A stretch of DNA of 64,000 nt from Microbacterium sp. MF43 (lineage in GTDB: Bacteria > Actinomycetota > Actinomycetes > Actinomycetales > Microbacteriaceae): positions 1 to 64,000 of the forward strand of contig NZ_JABBDY010000005.1 of NCBI RefSeq assembly GCF_012847295.1. The letters are read 5' to 3'. This document shows positions 24,915-35,332 of the stretch, piece after piece; positions within the stretch are counted from its first letter, which is position 1; each line of letters starts with the position of its first letter. The position numbers were made by a program, and so were the translations under genes. The notes under the pieces were generated by a model that worked only from the letters and a program-made list of their open reading frames with translations, was not told the origin of the DNA and made no database searches.

Positions 24915-26191
24915 CAGCCGTTGGACCTCAGATTGCCGGCCGAGCAGGTCTTGTCGGCCCCGGACTGGCCGGGAATGGTGTCGGGAAGCTCGACGGGGGT
25001 CTCGCTCGGCGACGGCGTGGCCGAGGCATCCGGAGCCGGCGTCGCCGAAGGCGATGCCTCGCCGCCGGTGCCCTCGCTGATGACGCCGCCCGTGGTGCTC
25101 GGGTCGTTGGTCACGGTGATCGGCTGGTTGGCCTCGAGCGCGGCCCACAGCTCGTCGGCGGCGGACTCGTTCGGGACGACGCGGTTGATATCCCAGGGGT
25201 CCTCGCCGACGGGGTACTGCACGAACACGATCTCTTCGAGCGGCACGTCCTTCACGGCGAGCGCGATCTGCACCATCGTCGTCGGGTTCGCCAGCGACGA
25301 GCTCGGCGTGATGTTGTCGACGGCGGTCGTCGCGAGCTTGTACAGCGTGGCCGGGTTCGAGAGCACCTCGTCGCTCACGAGCTTCTTCGCCAGGCTCGAC
25401 ATGTACTGCTGCTGATTGCTGATGCGGGCGAGGTCACTGCCGTTCTCGAGACCGTGACGCGTGCGGAGGAACTGCAGCGCCTCGAGCCCCTTCACGGTGC
25501 GCGGACCCGCCGGCCAGTCGATGCCGGTGTAGCGGTCGCGGATACCGCCGTTGCCGATGCAGACGTCGACGCCGCCGATCGCGTCGGTGATGTTGATGAC
25601 GTTGCCGAAGCTCACCTTCGCAGCGAACGGGATGTTCATGCCGCTGAGGTCGGAGATCGTCTTGGTCACGCACGACAGCCCGCCGCGGCTCCACGCCTCG
25701 TTGATCTGCGACTTCGAGGTCGCCGAGTTGACGGTGCCGTCCTCATCGGTGCACTCGGGGATCGGCACCATGAGGTCGCGCGGGAACGACACCACCGTCA
25801 CGCGACGGGGGTTGTCGGAGATGTGCAGCAGCATGTTGACGTCGTTGAGCTGCCCCTCCGCATCCGCGCCGGTGCAGCGGTCGCCGAAGATGTGGGCGTA
25901 CTCGGGCTCGCACTCGTCGGTGCCGACGAGGACGACGTTCACGCCGCCTTCGATCGCCCCGATATCGGGCGGGACCGGGCCCTGACCCTCGAGCTCGACG
26001 ACGTTCGCGGCGACGCTCGCGGTGAGGTCGTAGAACGCGTACAGGCCGACGCCTGCCCCCGAGACGAGGACGACCGCCATCACGATGCCGACGATCTTCA
26101 TGATCAGCGACACCGGGTGCGGCGACGAGAGCTCGCCGTGCCGTGCGACGGTGCGACGGCCGCGCTTGGCGGGCTTGGTCGTCTCGGTCAC
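24914..26191 (-). CDS. LytR-CpsA-Psr (LCP) family wall-polymer ligase, tandem paralogue
   Basis: 425 residues with the same layout as its downstream neighbour: cytoplasmic basic tail, a transmembrane helix (about 30-53), an LCP domain with NVVLVGTDEC, FPRDLMVPIP and RTRHGLENGSDLARIS, then a Pro/Ser/Thr-rich tail. The clear similarity and shared TGATG junction indicate a tandem duplication with coupled translation. The two enzymes may handle different wall polymers. Confidence 0.88.
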   Translation of the reverse strand: MTETTKPAKRGRRTVARHGELSSPHPVSLIMKIVGIVMAVVLVSGAGVGLYAFYDLTASVAANVVELEGQGPVPPDIGAIEGGVNVVLVGTDECEPEYAHIFGDRCTGADAEGQLNDVNMLLHISDNPRRVTVVSFPRDLMVPIPECTDEDGTVNSATSKSQINEAWSRGGLSCVTKTISDLSGMNIPFAAKVSFGNVINITDAIGGVDVCIGNGGIRDRYTGIDWPAGPRTVKGLEALQFLRTRHGLENGSDLARISNQQQYMSSLAKKLVSDEVLSNPATLYKLATTAVDNITPSSSLANPTTMVQIALAVKDVPLEEIVFVQYPVGEDPWDINRVVPNESAADELWAALEANQPITVTNDPSTTGGVISEGTGGEASPSATPAPDASATPSPSETPVELPDTIPGQSGADKTCSAGNLRSNG

Positions 26192-26246
26192 GCGGTCCCC
26201 TCGGGGTGTGTCGGCTGGCGGGTCCGCACCCGGCGAACCTCAAGTG

Positions 26247-26331
26247 CGGAGGGTGTGGGATTCGAACCCACGGGACATTGCTGCCCACTGGTTTTCAAGA
26301 CCAGGTCCATCGGCCGCTCGGACAACCCTCC
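26247..26331 (-). tRNA. tRNA-Ser(UGA)
   Basis: 85 nucleotides on the minus strand. The acceptor stem GGAGGGT pairs with ACCCTCC, the anticodon arm is CTGGT-CTTGAAA-ACCAG with anticodon TGA, a class II long variable arm is present, and the T-loop GGTTCGAATCC is intact. CCA is not encoded, unlike the tRNA-Ser(GCU) gene 4.3 kb away. Confidence 0.93.
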
Positions 26332-26461
26332 CGACGACGGCCCCGTGCCGGGGCATCCGTCGAACAGGCGTCGAGTCTAGCCGACAGCACTGTCGGGCCA
26401 TTCTCGCAAGAGCGCCTGTGGAAGGTCTGAAAGGCGCTCCGGATGCCTCGCCCACGGCGTG

Positions 26462-27415
26462 TCAGAGACTGCGCAGCACCTCGGCGACGCCGCCCGCCTC
26501 GACCGACGTCGTGGTCTCGCCCGCGGCATCCCGGACCTCCTGCGGGCCCTGCGCCATCGCGACCGCCCGGCCGCCGTGCTGCAGCGCCCATGCGAACATG
26601 CCGACGTCGTTGCGTCCGTCGCCGATCACGAGGACCTGCTCGGGGCGGATGCCCAGCTCGGTGCGGACGCGCTCGAGCCCCGTGCTCTTGTCGACGCCCT
26701 GCGGGGCGATGTCGAGCCACGCCGTCCAGCCGACGGCGTACGAGACCTGGTGCAGGCCGATGCGCTCGACGAGCTCGAGGAACTCTCCCTCGCCCTGCTC
26801 CGGCGCGACGACGACGATGCGGCACACCCGCTGCTCGCTCAGTTCATCGAAGGGCACGCGGCGGGCGTGGACGAGGTTCCAGTCCTCGAGGTACTCGGTG
26901 TACAGGCGCTCGCCCCCGGGGAGCTCGACGAGATAGCGGGCGTCGGGCAGGTGCTCTCGGAGCAGCGTGAGCACCTCACGCGGGTCGAACGTCTCGACGT
27001 GCCAGCGCTCGTACGCGAGGTCGTCGGCGTCGATGCGCTTGAGCACGACCGCACCGTTCGAGCAGACGGCGTACTCGGGCGCGATGCCGAGCACCCGCAT
27101 GATCCCGCGGGTGCTCTCCCACGCGCGCCCGGTCGCGATCATGACCTCGTGGCCGGCGCTCTGCGCGTGCGCGACCGCATCGACGACGCCCGGACTCAGC
27201 GACTCGTCCTCGAGCACGACGGTGCCGTCGATGTCGAGCACGATGAGCATGCGCTCGACCCGCACATCGGTGGCCGCGGTCTCGCGCGCCAGCTCGTCGA
27301 CGAGCCCCGCGGCGCCGGACTCGGTCTCGACCTCGACCGCACCGGTCGCGGGGAGCGTCTCCTCGACGACCGGGTCGTTCACCAGGTCGCCGGCACTGTG
27401 CTCGGTGTCGGTCAT
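26462..27415 (-). CDS. HAD-superfamily hydrolase (Cof-like)
   Basis: 317 residues. After a 45-residue acidic extension comes motif I DIDGTVV with the nucleophile aspartate. Motif II is in ATGRAW, and motif IV is [10 protein letters not shown] near residue 265. The large C2B-type cap between them fits Cof/YidA phosphatases acting on sugar or cofactor phosphates. It overlaps the serS stop (ATGA), so it is co-translated with seryl-tRNA synthetase, an arrangement seen in other actinobacteria. Confidence 0.85.
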   Translation of the reverse strand: MTDTEHSAGDLVNDPVVEETLPATGAVEVETESGAAGLVDELARETAATDVRVERMLIVLDIDGTVVLEDESLSPGVVDAVAHAQSAGHEVMIATGRAWESTRGIMRVLGIAPEYAVCSNGAVVLKRIDADDLAYERWHVETFDPREVLTLLREHLPDARYLVELPGGERLYTEYLEDWNLVHARRVPFDELSEQRVCRIVVVAPEQGEGEFLELVERIGLHQVSYAVGWTAWLDIAPQGVDKSTGLERVRTELGIRPEQVLVIGDGRNDVGMFAWALQHGGRAVAMAQGPQEVRDAAGETTTSVEAGGVAEVLRSL

Positions 27416-28686
27416 GACACGGGCTCCATGACCTCGAGGCCGCCCAGGTACGGGCGCAGCACCTCGGGGACGGCGACCGAGCCGTCCTCACGCTGGTGGG
27501 TCTCGAGCATCGCGACGATCCACCGTGTGGTGGCCAGCGTGCCGTTGAGCGTGGCGACGTGCTCGGTCTTCCCGCCGCGGTCGGCGGGGAGCCGGTGGCG
27601 GATGTCGAGCCGCCGTGCCTGGTACGTCGTGCAGTTCGAGGTCGAGGTCAGCTCGCGGTACGCGTTCTGCGTGGGCACCCACGCCTCCACGTCGTACTTG
27701 CGTGCGGCGCTCGAGCCGAGGTCGCCCGCTGCGACATCGATCACGCGATAGCTGAGTCCCAGGTCCTGCAGCATGCCCTCCTGCAGAGCGACCAGGCGCA
27801 GGTGCTCCGCCTCGGCATCCTCGGGCGTCGTGTACACGAACATCTCGAGCTTGTTGAACTGATGCACGCGGATGATTCCGCGCGTGTCCTTGCCGTACGA
27901 CCCGGCCTCGCGCCGGTAGCACGTCGACCAGCCGGCGTAGCGCTTGGCGCCCTTGCCCAGGTCGAGGATCTCTTCCATGTGGTAGCCGGCGAGCGGGACC
28001 TCGCTCGTGCCGACGAGGTACAGGTCGTCCTCTTCGAGGTGGTAAACCTCGGCGGCGTGCTGACCGAGGAACCCCGTGCCGCGCATCACCTCGGGCCGCA
28101 CGAGCGTCGGCGGGATGAGCGGCGTGAAGCCGGCCTGCAGCGCACGGTCGAGCGCCAGGCTCATCAGCGCGATCTCGAGGCGCGCGCCGATGCCGGTGAG
28201 GAAGTAGAAGCGGCTCCCCGACACCTTGGTGCCGCGCTCCATGTCGATCGCGCCGAGCAACTCGCCGAGCTCGAGGTGGTCGCGCGGCTCGAACCCGAAT
28301 GCGGGGACCTCACCGTGCGTGCGGAGGGTGACGAAGTCGTCCTCTCCCCCGGCAGGCACGCCGTCGATGACGATGTTCTCGATCTTCGAGAGGGCGAGGG
28401 CGGATGCCTCCTCCGCCGCCGTGACGGCGTGCTGCGCCTGCTTGACCCGCTCGCTCAGCTCCTTCGCCTCGGCGACGAGTGCTGCCTTCTCCTCTTTCGG
28501 CGCCTGGGCGACCCGCTTGCCGTGCGCGTTCTGCGCGGCGCGGAGCTCTTCGAACGCCGTGATGGCGGCACGCCGGTCGCGGTCGGCGGCGAGCGCCTCG
28601 TCGACCGTGTCGGGAGACTCTCCGCGGGCCTCCTGCGAGCGCTTGACCAGCACGGGATTCTCGCGGAGAAGAGCGGGATCGATCAC
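27412..28686 (-). CDS. serS: Seryl-tRNA synthetase
   Basis: 424 residues, typical length, from a GTG at 28686. The N-terminal coiled-coil arm (about 30-105) that grips the long variable arm of tRNA-Ser is present. Class II motifs follow: motif 2 around [20 protein letters not shown] and FNKLEMF, and motif 3 [16 protein letters not shown]. It charges tRNA-Ser with serine in the cytoplasm. Both tRNA-Ser genes lie within 7 kb downstream. No strong ribosome site precedes the start; it may be leaderless. Confidence 0.96.
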   Translation of the reverse strand: MIDPALLRENPVLVKRSQEARGESPDTVDEALAADRDRRAAITAFEELRAAQNAHGKRVAQAPKEEKAALVAEAKELSERVKQAQHAVTAAEEASALALSKIENIVIDGVPAGGEDDFVTLRTHGEVPAFGFEPRDHLELGELLGAIDMERGTKVSGSRFYFLTGIGARLEIALMSLALDRALQAGFTPLIPPTLVRPEVMRGTGFLGQHAAEVYHLEEDDLYLVGTSEVPLAGYHMEEILDLGKGAKRYAGWSTCYRREAGSYGKDTRGIIRVHQFNKLEMFVYTTPEDAEAEHLRLVALQEGMLQDLGLSYRVIDVAAGDLGSSAARKYDVEAWVPTQNAYRELTSTSNCTTYQARRLDIRHRLPADRGGKTEHVATLNGTLATTRWIVAMLETHQREDGSVAVPEVLRPYLGGLEVMEPVS

Positions 28687-28896
28687 CCTGCAAGCTTAGT
28701 CGCCGGGCGTCACGCCGGAATCTGAGCGCGCGCTGGGGTGACCGGCGAGCGCAGGCGGGTGCCCGGCGAGCGCGGCTCGGGCACTCGACGTCGAGAGACC
28801 AGGAGACGCGCCGCCTCCCTCCGCCCACGCACGCCGCACGTGCCGGTTCTTCCTGATTCTTCGCCGCTTCGTCCCCGCCGCCTTAGGGTGGGACCC

Positions 28897-30312
28897 ATGG
28901 CTGGGGCATCCGGATCGAACGACGACACCGCGCGTCCCGACGACGCCGCGCGTCCCGACGACGCCGCGCGTCCCGACGACGACACTGCGCGTCCCGGCGA
29001 CATCGATCCGCCCCACCCCGCCGATCGGATCTACGCCGACGGCCCCGGGACCGAGGAGATCGAGGCGGTGAACGCCGACATCGCGGCGCAGGTCGGCGAG
29101 CAGTCGGATGACTCGTCCTCCGGTCACTCCGCGGATGGAGGCGGGGACGAGGTATCCGCGACCGGTCCCGGCGGCGAGGACAAGCCGGACCCGGCGAAGG
29201 CTGCGAAGCCCGACGAGGTGATCCGCGAACCCGACGACATCGAGCCCGACACGGCTGACGGCGAGACCGGCGAGGCCCGCCGTGTCGGCCCCGAGGGCGC
29301 ACCGCGGCCGATGGAGGGCGGAGCGGAGCGTCCGTCGCCGAAGGCTGCCCTCGTGTACAACCCCATCAAGGTCGACGCCGACGAGCTGCGCGCGAGTGTC
29401 GAGCGGCTGTCGCGCGAGGCGGGGTGGTCCGAGCCCCTGTTCTACGAGACGACGGTCGACGACCTCGGGGACGACGTCACCCGGCAGGCACTCGCCGAAG
29501 ACGTCGATGCGGTGCTCGTCGCCGGCGGCGACGGCACGGTGCGCGCCGTGTCGGAGGCGATGAGCGGCAGCGGCGTGCCCCTCACGATCGTGCCGAGCGG
29601 CACCGGGAACCTTCTCGCACGCAACCTCCGGCTGCCTCTCGACGACGCGGAGGCGGTCATCCGGGCGACCTTCGAGGGCGACCAGCTCGCGATGGACGTC
29701 GGGTGGGCATCGCTGCGCCGCGCAGGGGGAAAGGTCGACGAACACGCGTTCGTCGTGATGGGCGGCATGGGGCTGGACGCTGCGATGATCGCGAACACCA
29801 GGCCCGAGCTGAAGAAGTCCGTCGGCTGGGTCGCCTACGTCGACGGCGCCGCGCGTTCGCTCGTCAGCGCGAAGCCGTTCCGGATCATGTACCAGCTCGC
29901 CGGGTCCCGGCTGCATTCGGCGCGCGTGCAGAGCGTGCTGTTCGCCAATTGCGGGTCGCTTCCCGCCGGTCTGGAGCTCATCCCCGAGGCATCCGTCACC
30001 GACGGCGCGCTCGACATCGTGATCTTCCAGCCCAAGGGCCTGTTCGGCTGGATCTTCGTGTGGCGCCGCGTCGCGTGGGACAACAGCTTCCTGCGGAAGT
30101 TCCGCGCCGGACGCCGCGTGCTCGCCCTCCGCACGAAGGACAACGCCGTCCGCTACTCGCGCGGCACCGGCATCGAGCTCGCGACGTCAGAGGCGCAGCC
30201 CGTGCAGCTCGACGGCGACGAGTTCGGCGAGGCCGTGCACGTGCGCACGCACGTCGCGGCGGGCGCGCTGCTCATCACGGTCCCGAAGGGTCACGACACC
30301 GACGGGGTGTGA
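28897..30312 (+). CDS. Diacylglycerol kinase family protein with long disordered N-terminus
   Basis: 471 residues from the ATG at 28897, with AGGGTGGG upstream. Residues 1-145 are acidic and of low complexity. They include a tandem ARPDDA repeat coded by 18-base DNA units at about 28,928-29,000. The kinase catalytic domain follows, with KAALVYNPIK, the nucleotide loop VAGGDGTVRAVSEAM and VPSGTGNLLARNL, typical of the DagK/LCB5/YegS family that phosphorylates diacylglycerol or related lipids. The C-terminal domain ends in LDGDEFGEAVHV. A role in phospholipid recycling is the usual inference. Confidence 0.85.
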   Translation: MAGASGSNDDTARPDDAARPDDAARPDDDTARPGDIDPPHPADRIYADGPGTEEIEAVNADIAAQVGEQSDDSSSGHSADGGGDEVSATGPGGEDKPDPAKAAKPDEVIREPDDIEPDTADGETGEARRVGPEGAPRPMEGGAERPSPKAALVYNPIKVDADELRASVERLSREAGWSEPLFYETTVDDLGDDVTRQALAEDVDAVLVAGGDGTVRAVSEAMSGSGVPLTIVPSGTGNLLARNLRLPLDDAEAVIRATFEGDQLAMDVGWASLRRAGGKVDEHAFVVMGGMGLDAAMIANTRPELKKSVGWVAYVDGAARSLVSAKPFRIMYQLAGSRLHSARVQSVLFANCGSLPAGLELIPEASVTDGALDIVIFQPKGLFGWIFVWRRVAWDNSFLRKFRAGRRVLALRTKDNAVRYSRGTGIELATSEAQPVQLDGDEFGEAVHVRTHVAAGALLITVPKGHDTDGV

Positions 30313-30393
30313 CCGCCCGTCAGGTACAGCTCGGGGCCGGGCCGGCCGTGTCAAGCCCACCGGTCCGGAGCCCCCGCCCGGCAGGATGGACCC

Positions 30394-31749
30394 ATGCCGA
30401 GCTCCTCCCTCGTCTGGCTGCGGGACGATCTGCGCCTCGCCGACAACCCGGCGCTGCGGGCCGCGCTCGATCGCGACGAGCCTGTCGTGGCGCTGTACGT
30501 CCTCGACGAGGAGTCGCCGGGGGTGCGACCCCTCGGCGGAGCCGCACGCTGGTGGCTGCATCACTCCCTCGCCTCGCTCGCTGAGCGTCTCGCCGAGCGG
30601 GGCGGTCAGCTGGTCCTGCGGCGCGGTCCCGCCGAGCGCGTGGTGCGGGAGGCGGTGACGGATGCCTCGGCCACCGCCGTCTTCTGGAACCGTCGCTACG
30701 GCGGACCCGAGCGCGAGCTCGACGCCTCGCTCAAGGCGGCGCTCCGCGCGGACGGGATCGAGGTGGCCTCGTTCGCCGCGTCGGTCCTCTTCGAGCCGTG
30801 GACCATCACGACGGCGGCAGGCACGCACTTCTCCGTCTTCTCCCCCTTCTGGCGCGCGTGCCTCGCGCAGCCGGCACCGCGAGCGCCGTTGCCCGAGCCT
30901 CGGGAGGTGGGCGCAGCGCGGCGTTCGATCGCCTCCGACGATCTCGACGACTGGAGTCTGCTGCCGACGAAGCCGGACTGGGCGGGGGGTCTGCGCGAGA
31001 CGTGGGAGCCCGGAGAGCCCGCGGCCAGGCGACGCCTGCGCGCGTTCCTCTCGGAAGACCTCGACACCTACGATCGCGGGCGCGACGAGCCCGCCGGCGG
31101 CGCGACGTCGCTGTTGTCACCTCGGCTGCGCTGGGGCGAGGTCAGCCCGCACACGGTGTGGCACGAGGCCGTGGCGCACGGCGGCGGGGGCAGGTTCCTG
31201 TCGGAGCTCGGCTGGCGCGAGTTCGCGTGGCACACGCTGTTCCACTTCCCCGACCTCGCGACGAAGAACCTGCGCCGCGAGTTCGACGCCTTCCCGTGGC
31301 CGCGACTCAAGCCGTCGCATCTCGAGGCGTGGCAGCGCGGGCGCACGGGGGTCGCCCTCGTCGACGCCGGCATGCGCGAGCTGTGGGAGACGGGCTACAT
31401 GCACAATCGGGTGCGGATGGTGGTCGCGTCGTTCCTCGTCAAGAACCTGCTGATCGACTGGCGGCGGGGTGAGCAGTGGTTCTGGGACACACTCGTCGAC
31501 GCGGATGCCGCGAACAACCCGTTCAACTGGCAGTGGGTCGCCGGGTCGGGCGCCGATGCCGCGCCGTACTTCCGCGTCTTCAACCCCGAGCTGCAGGCGA
31601 AGAAGTTCGATTCCGACGGCCATTACGTCCGGCGGTGGGCGCCGGAGCATCGATCGGATGCCCCGCCCGAGCCGATCGTCGATCTTGCGGAGACCCGCAA
31701 GGAGGCTCTCGCCGCGTACGAGGTGGTCAAGCGCGCGCCGCGGGGTTGA
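30394..31749 (+). CDS. Deoxyribodipyrimidine photolyase (cryptochrome/photolyase family)
   Basis: 451 residues. The N-terminal antenna domain starts SSLVWLRDDLRLADNPALRA. The FAD-binding helical domain contains LSPRLRWGEVSP, ELGWREFAWH, TGVALVDAGMRELWETGYMH and NRVRMVVASFL, then DADAANNPFNWQWVAGSGAD. All are hallmarks of class I CPD photolyases. It repairs UV-induced pyrimidine dimers using light. A large inverted repeat follows 15 bases after its stop. Confidence 0.92.
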   Translation: MPSSSLVWLRDDLRLADNPALRAALDRDEPVVALYVLDEESPGVRPLGGAARWWLHHSLASLAERLAERGGQLVLRRGPAERVVREAVTDASATAVFWNRRYGGPERELDASLKAALRADGIEVASFAASVLFEPWTITTAAGTHFSVFSPFWRACLAQPAPRAPLPEPREVGAARRSIASDDLDDWSLLPTKPDWAGGLRETWEPGEPAARRRLRAFLSEDLDTYDRGRDEPAGGATSLLSPRLRWGEVSPHTVWHEAVAHGGGGRFLSELGWREFAWHTLFHFPDLATKNLRREFDAFPWPRLKPSHLEAWQRGRTGVALVDAGMRELWETGYMHNRVRMVVASFLVKNLLIDWRRGEQWFWDTLVDADAANNPFNWQWVAGSGADAAPYFRVFNPELQAKKFDSDGHYVRRWAPEHRSDAPPEPIVDLAETRKEALAAYEVVKRAPRG

Positions 31750-31763
31750 GCCGGCCGCCGGCG

Positions 31764-31843
31764 CGTTTCGACTCGCTGCGCTCGCTCAACGACCAGGGGC
31801 ATCCGGTCGTTGAGCGAGGGAGCGCAGCGACCGAGACGAAACG
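31764..31843. terminator. Large REP-like inverted repeat between convergent genes
   Basis: The left arm CGTTTCGACTCGCTGCGCTC continues to CGCTCAACGACC, and the right arm mirrors it from GGTCGTTGAGCGAG to GAGACGAAACG. It lies between the photolyase (+) and alpha-galactosidase (-) stops, so it can terminate both. A half copy occurs at 40361-40394, showing it is a dispersed repeat. Confidence 0.75.
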
Positions 31844-31845
31844 GC

Positions 31846-33909
31846 TCAGACCGCCGTGACGTGCAGCACGACGGCGTTTCCCGGAAGGAGGAGCGGCATC
31901 GGCAGCCCGGTCTCGCAGAGCACCGCGCCGGGAAGCTCGATCTCCCCGGCGGCGAACCACGGCGGCGGTGCGTCCTCCAGCACCTCGGGCGGGGCGCCGA
32001 GATCGACCACCGTCACGCGATAGCGACGTGCGGCATCGAGACCCACGAGCCGAACCGGCGCGGGCAGCGCGGCGGGGGTCGCGTCGAGCACCGCGTACGA
32101 GAACAGCGCTTCGGACCGGTCCTGCGAGACGACGCCGTGGATCAGCACGGCGTCGTCCGAGGCATCCGCCCTCACGACCTTCCCGGAGTGGAGCACGTCG
32201 CGGTGTGCGCGGAAGGCGTCCGCCCACCGGCGCAGCGCCTCGAGGTCGCCCGGCGCGATGCGGGTGAGATCGGACTCGATCCCGGCGTGGCCGAAGAGGG
32301 CCGTGGCGAGCCGCAGCCCCAGCCCCGACACCCGTCCGGTCGTGTGGGCGCGCGCGTCGCCGACGTGCGAGCCGAGGTACTCGGGCGGGATCACGATGCC
32401 CGTCCACCGCTGGATCCGCTGGCGCACGAGCGGGTCGTTCGTGTCGCTGACCCACACGCGCTCGACCCGCCGCAGGATGCCGAGGTCGACGCGCGCGCCG
32501 CCCGACGCGCACGACTCGATCTCGACGCCGGGATGCGCCGCCCGCACGCGATCGAGCAACCGGTACAGCGCCCGCGCCTGCGTGCCGGTGTCGTCGACCA
32601 GGAGGTCGCGGTTGTGGTCCCACTTGAGGTAGGCGATCGCGTGCTCGCTCAGGAGTGCGTGGAGTCGCTCGAACAGGTGCTCCTCGACCTCGGGCAGCGA
32701 CAGGTCGAGCACATGCTGCCAGCGCCAGGTCACCGACTCGGGACGACTGAGGAGCCATTCCGGATGCCTCCGCGCCAGTTCGGAGTCGAGACTGACCATC
32801 TCGGGCTCGACCCACAGACCGAACTCCATGCCGGCGGCATGCACCCGCTCGATGAGCGGGCCGAGCCCCTCGGGCCAGCGCACCGGGTCGACCGTCCAGT
32901 CGCCGAGAGCGCGGCGGTCGTCGGTGCGGCCGAGGAACCAGCCGTCGTCGAGCACGAAGCGCTCGACCCCGACCTCGCTCGCCCGCTCGATGAGCGGTTC
33001 GATCCTCGCGAGGGAGTGATCGAAGTACACCGCCTCCCACGTGTTGAGCGTCAGCGGCCGCGCTCGACCGACCGTCGACCAGGAGCGCACCCAGGGGTGG
33101 AGGCGGTCCGAGAGCCCGTCGAGCCCGGCCCCCGACCAGGTCGCCACGACCGTCGGCGCATCGTATTCCTCACCGGGCATGAGCGTCGTCGCTGCCGTTC
33201 GCTCACCCGCTCCCAGCAGCGCGGGTCCGAGATCGGCGCGCTCGAACCACTGCCGCGTGTCGCCGCTGAACGCCACGTGCGCAGCCCACACCTCACCGGA
33301 TCGGAAGCCGAAGCCGGGCGTGCCGGCGATCATGAGGAACGGATCGTCGTGCCCGCCGCGGCCGTGACGCGTTTCGCGCAACCAGACGCCGTGGCCAGGC
33401 GTCACCCGCTGGGGAGCGCGCTCGCCCGCCCAGCGCCCGGAGAAGTCGAGCACCTCCCGCGCACGAGCGGGCACGGGAAGCGCGACACCCGCCGACGCCA
33501 GCACGAGCGGAGCCTCGCCGTCGTTGCGCACCGTCTGCGCGACGAGCAGCACGCCGTGAGCCGTGAGCTCCAGGCGCGTCGAGATCGAGGCATCCGCCCA
33601 CCGGCTCTCGACGACGAGGGCCCCGCCCTCGCGCGTGGTGCGCACGTGACTCGGCACGCCCCGCACTCCGGGGAGCGAGAGCGGCGGATGCCCCGTCCAC
33701 CCGTCGCCGAGCACAGGAAGCAGCGACACCCGCAGCGGCGCGTCGATCGAGCTCGGCGGCACCGCGGGCACCGCCGCATCGGCGAGGAGTTTCAGGTCGG
33801 CTTCGGCGAGCGCCCCGACGTCTCGTCCCCAGTGGACGACGGCCGGAACGCCCGCGCCGCGGGAGTCGAGCACGAGGCTGACTCCCGCGGCACGGAGGTG
33901 ATGGATCAC
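31846..33909 (-). CDS. Alpha-galactosidase (GH36)
   Basis: 687 residues, the usual length for bacterial GH36. After an N-terminal beta-sandwich the (beta/alpha)8 barrel contains FVLDDGWF, GLWVEPEMVS, and the nucleophile aspartate D431 in YLKWDHNRD. ESCASGGARVDLGILRRVER and the acid/base region VWVSDTNDP follow. It removes terminal alpha-1,6-galactose from melibiose, raffinose-type sugars or galactomannan. It has no signal peptide and is the last gene of the GH42 operon, so it acts on imported oligosaccharides. Confidence 0.9.
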   Translation of the reverse strand: MIHHLRAAGVSLVLDSRGAGVPAVVHWGRDVGALAEADLKLLADAAVPAVPPSSIDAPLRVSLLPVLGDGWTGHPPLSLPGVRGVPSHVRTTREGGALVVESRWADASISTRLELTAHGVLLVAQTVRNDGEAPLVLASAGVALPVPARAREVLDFSGRWAGERAPQRVTPGHGVWLRETRHGRGGHDDPFLMIAGTPGFGFRSGEVWAAHVAFSGDTRQWFERADLGPALLGAGERTAATTLMPGEEYDAPTVVATWSGAGLDGLSDRLHPWVRSWSTVGRARPLTLNTWEAVYFDHSLARIEPLIERASEVGVERFVLDDGWFLGRTDDRRALGDWTVDPVRWPEGLGPLIERVHAAGMEFGLWVEPEMVSLDSELARRHPEWLLSRPESVTWRWQHVLDLSLPEVEEHLFERLHALLSEHAIAYLKWDHNRDLLVDDTGTQARALYRLLDRVRAAHPGVEIESCASGGARVDLGILRRVERVWVSDTNDPLVRQRIQRWTGIVIPPEYLGSHVGDARAHTTGRVSGLGLRLATALFGHAGIESDLTRIAPGDLEALRRWADAFRAHRDVLHSGKVVRADASDDAVLIHGVVSQDRSEALFSYAVLDATPAALPAPVRLVGLDAARRYRVTVVDLGAPPEVLEDAPPPWFAAGEIELPGAVLCETGLPMPLLLPGNAVVLHVTAV

Positions 33910-33918
33910 GCGGGGAGA

Positions 33919-35259
33919 CTACTCCGCAACCGGGATCGACTGCGCCTTCAGGGTGGCGATCGTCGACTCCTGCGCCGCCTCGAGGGCCTCGAGGAGCGTG
34001 CCCTGACCGGTGACGGCCTTCTGGAAGCCGTCCGACACGTCCGCGTACGTCTGCGTCATGGTCGGGCCCCACACGAAGTCGGGGTTGACCTGCTCAGCCG
34101 CCTCGGCGAAGACCTCGTAGATCTTCTGGCCGCCGTAGAACTCCACGCCCTCCTGGAGCGACGGCAGCTGCAGACCGGCCGTCGTGGCGGGGTAGATGTT
34201 CGCCGACTCGTTGAGCGCGGTGAGCGCCTCGTCGGACGTGTTCAGCCACAGGGCGAACTTGGTCGCCTCGTAGAGGTGCTCGGTGCCCTTGAACACGGCG
34301 ATCGACGAGCCGCCCCAGTTGCCCGAGCTGGCGCCGCCGTCCTCCCACTGCGGGGACGGAGCGACCGACCACTTGCCGGCCGTGTCGGGAGCGCCCGACG
34401 AGATCGAGTTGGCGCCCCACACGGCGGAGTTCCAGGTCCAGACCTCACCGGAGTTGTACGCGTTGTTCCACTCCTCGGTCCAAGCCGGGTACGTGGCGAC
34501 GAGGTCCTCGTCGAGCAGCTCCTGCCAGTACTCGGCGACCGTCGTGGACTCCTCGCCGGTCAGCTCGACGGTCCACTCCTCGCCGTCGTTGGCGAACCAG
34601 TCGCCGTTGCCCTGCCACACGAAGCCCGCGAACTGGTTGATGTCGGCGGTGGAGAAGTTCGTGATGTAGCCGCCGGCCTCGCGCACCTTGACGGCGGCTT
34701 CCTTGTACTCCTCCCACGTCGTGGGAACCTCGATGCCGTTCTGCTCGAACAGGTCGGAGCGGTAGAACAGCGCCATGGGGCCGGAGTCCTGGGGGATGCC
34801 GTAGACGCCGTCGGTGCCGAGCGTCACCTGTCCCCACGTCCACGGGATGAACTGCTCCTCGGCGGCGACGACGTCCTCGCACGCGGACAGGTCCTCGAGT
34901 CCGTCCTGCACGCGGAAGCTCGCGAGCGCGTCGTACTCGATCTGACCGAGGTCGGGGGCGTTGCCCGCCTCGAGCTGGCTGAAGAACGACTGGTACGTGC
35001 CGCCGTTGCCGTTGGGGCCGGTCTGCACCTCGACCTGGATGTCGGGGTTCTGCTCGTTCCAGATGGCGACGACGTCCTCGATGCCCGGGATCCACGAGGT
35101 GAAGTCGAGCGTGACGTTCTCGTCCGACGGGGCGCAGGCCGAGGCATCCGCTCCCCCGCCGTCGGTGCCGCTGCCGGAACCGCCCGCGGCGCATCCGGCG
35201 AGCGCGAGTGCGCTGAGCAGTGCGACGCCGGTGACGACTGCCCTCTTGTTGTGCTGCAT
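33919..35259 (-). CDS. ABC transporter sugar-binding lipoprotein (galactoside operon)
   Basis: 446 residues. The signal peptide has lipobox LALAGC with the lipidated cysteine at 23. The mature protein has the fold of family 1 solute-binding proteins (LDFTSWIPGIEDVVAIWNEQ near the start, then IQVEVQTGPNG). It binds the oligosaccharide outside the cell and delivers it to the two permeases encoded just upstream. It lies 9 bases before the GH36 gene. The ATPase is not encoded here; a shared MsiK-type subunit is the usual solution. Confidence 0.88.
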   Translation of the reverse strand: MQHNKRAVVTGVALLSALALAGCAAGGSGSGTDGGGADASACAPSDENVTLDFTSWIPGIEDVVAIWNEQNPDIQVEVQTGPNGNGGTYQSFFSQLEAGNAPDLGQIEYDALASFRVQDGLEDLSACEDVVAAEEQFIPWTWGQVTLGTDGVYGIPQDSGPMALFYRSDLFEQNGIEVPTTWEEYKEAAVKVREAGGYITNFSTADINQFAGFVWQGNGDWFANDGEEWTVELTGEESTTVAEYWQELLDEDLVATYPAWTEEWNNAYNSGEVWTWNSAVWGANSISSGAPDTAGKWSVAPSPQWEDGGASSGNWGGSSIAVFKGTEHLYEATKFALWLNTSDEALTALNESANIYPATTAGLQLPSLQEGVEFYGGQKIYEVFAEAAEQVNPDFVWGPTMTQTYADVSDGFQKAVTGQGTLLEALEAAQESTIATLKAQSIPVAE

Positions 35260-35332
35260 GATCTTCCTTACTTGGTGAGGTGGTGATCGGGATTTACAGG
35301 GGATGCCTCGGGCGCGGACCCGCGGCAGGGAC

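Noticed and set aside
31810-35286. 1,158-codon open frame antisense to GH36 and the binding protein
   Set aside because: Antisense shadow of two clearly recognised genes; it spans their junction and has no domain.
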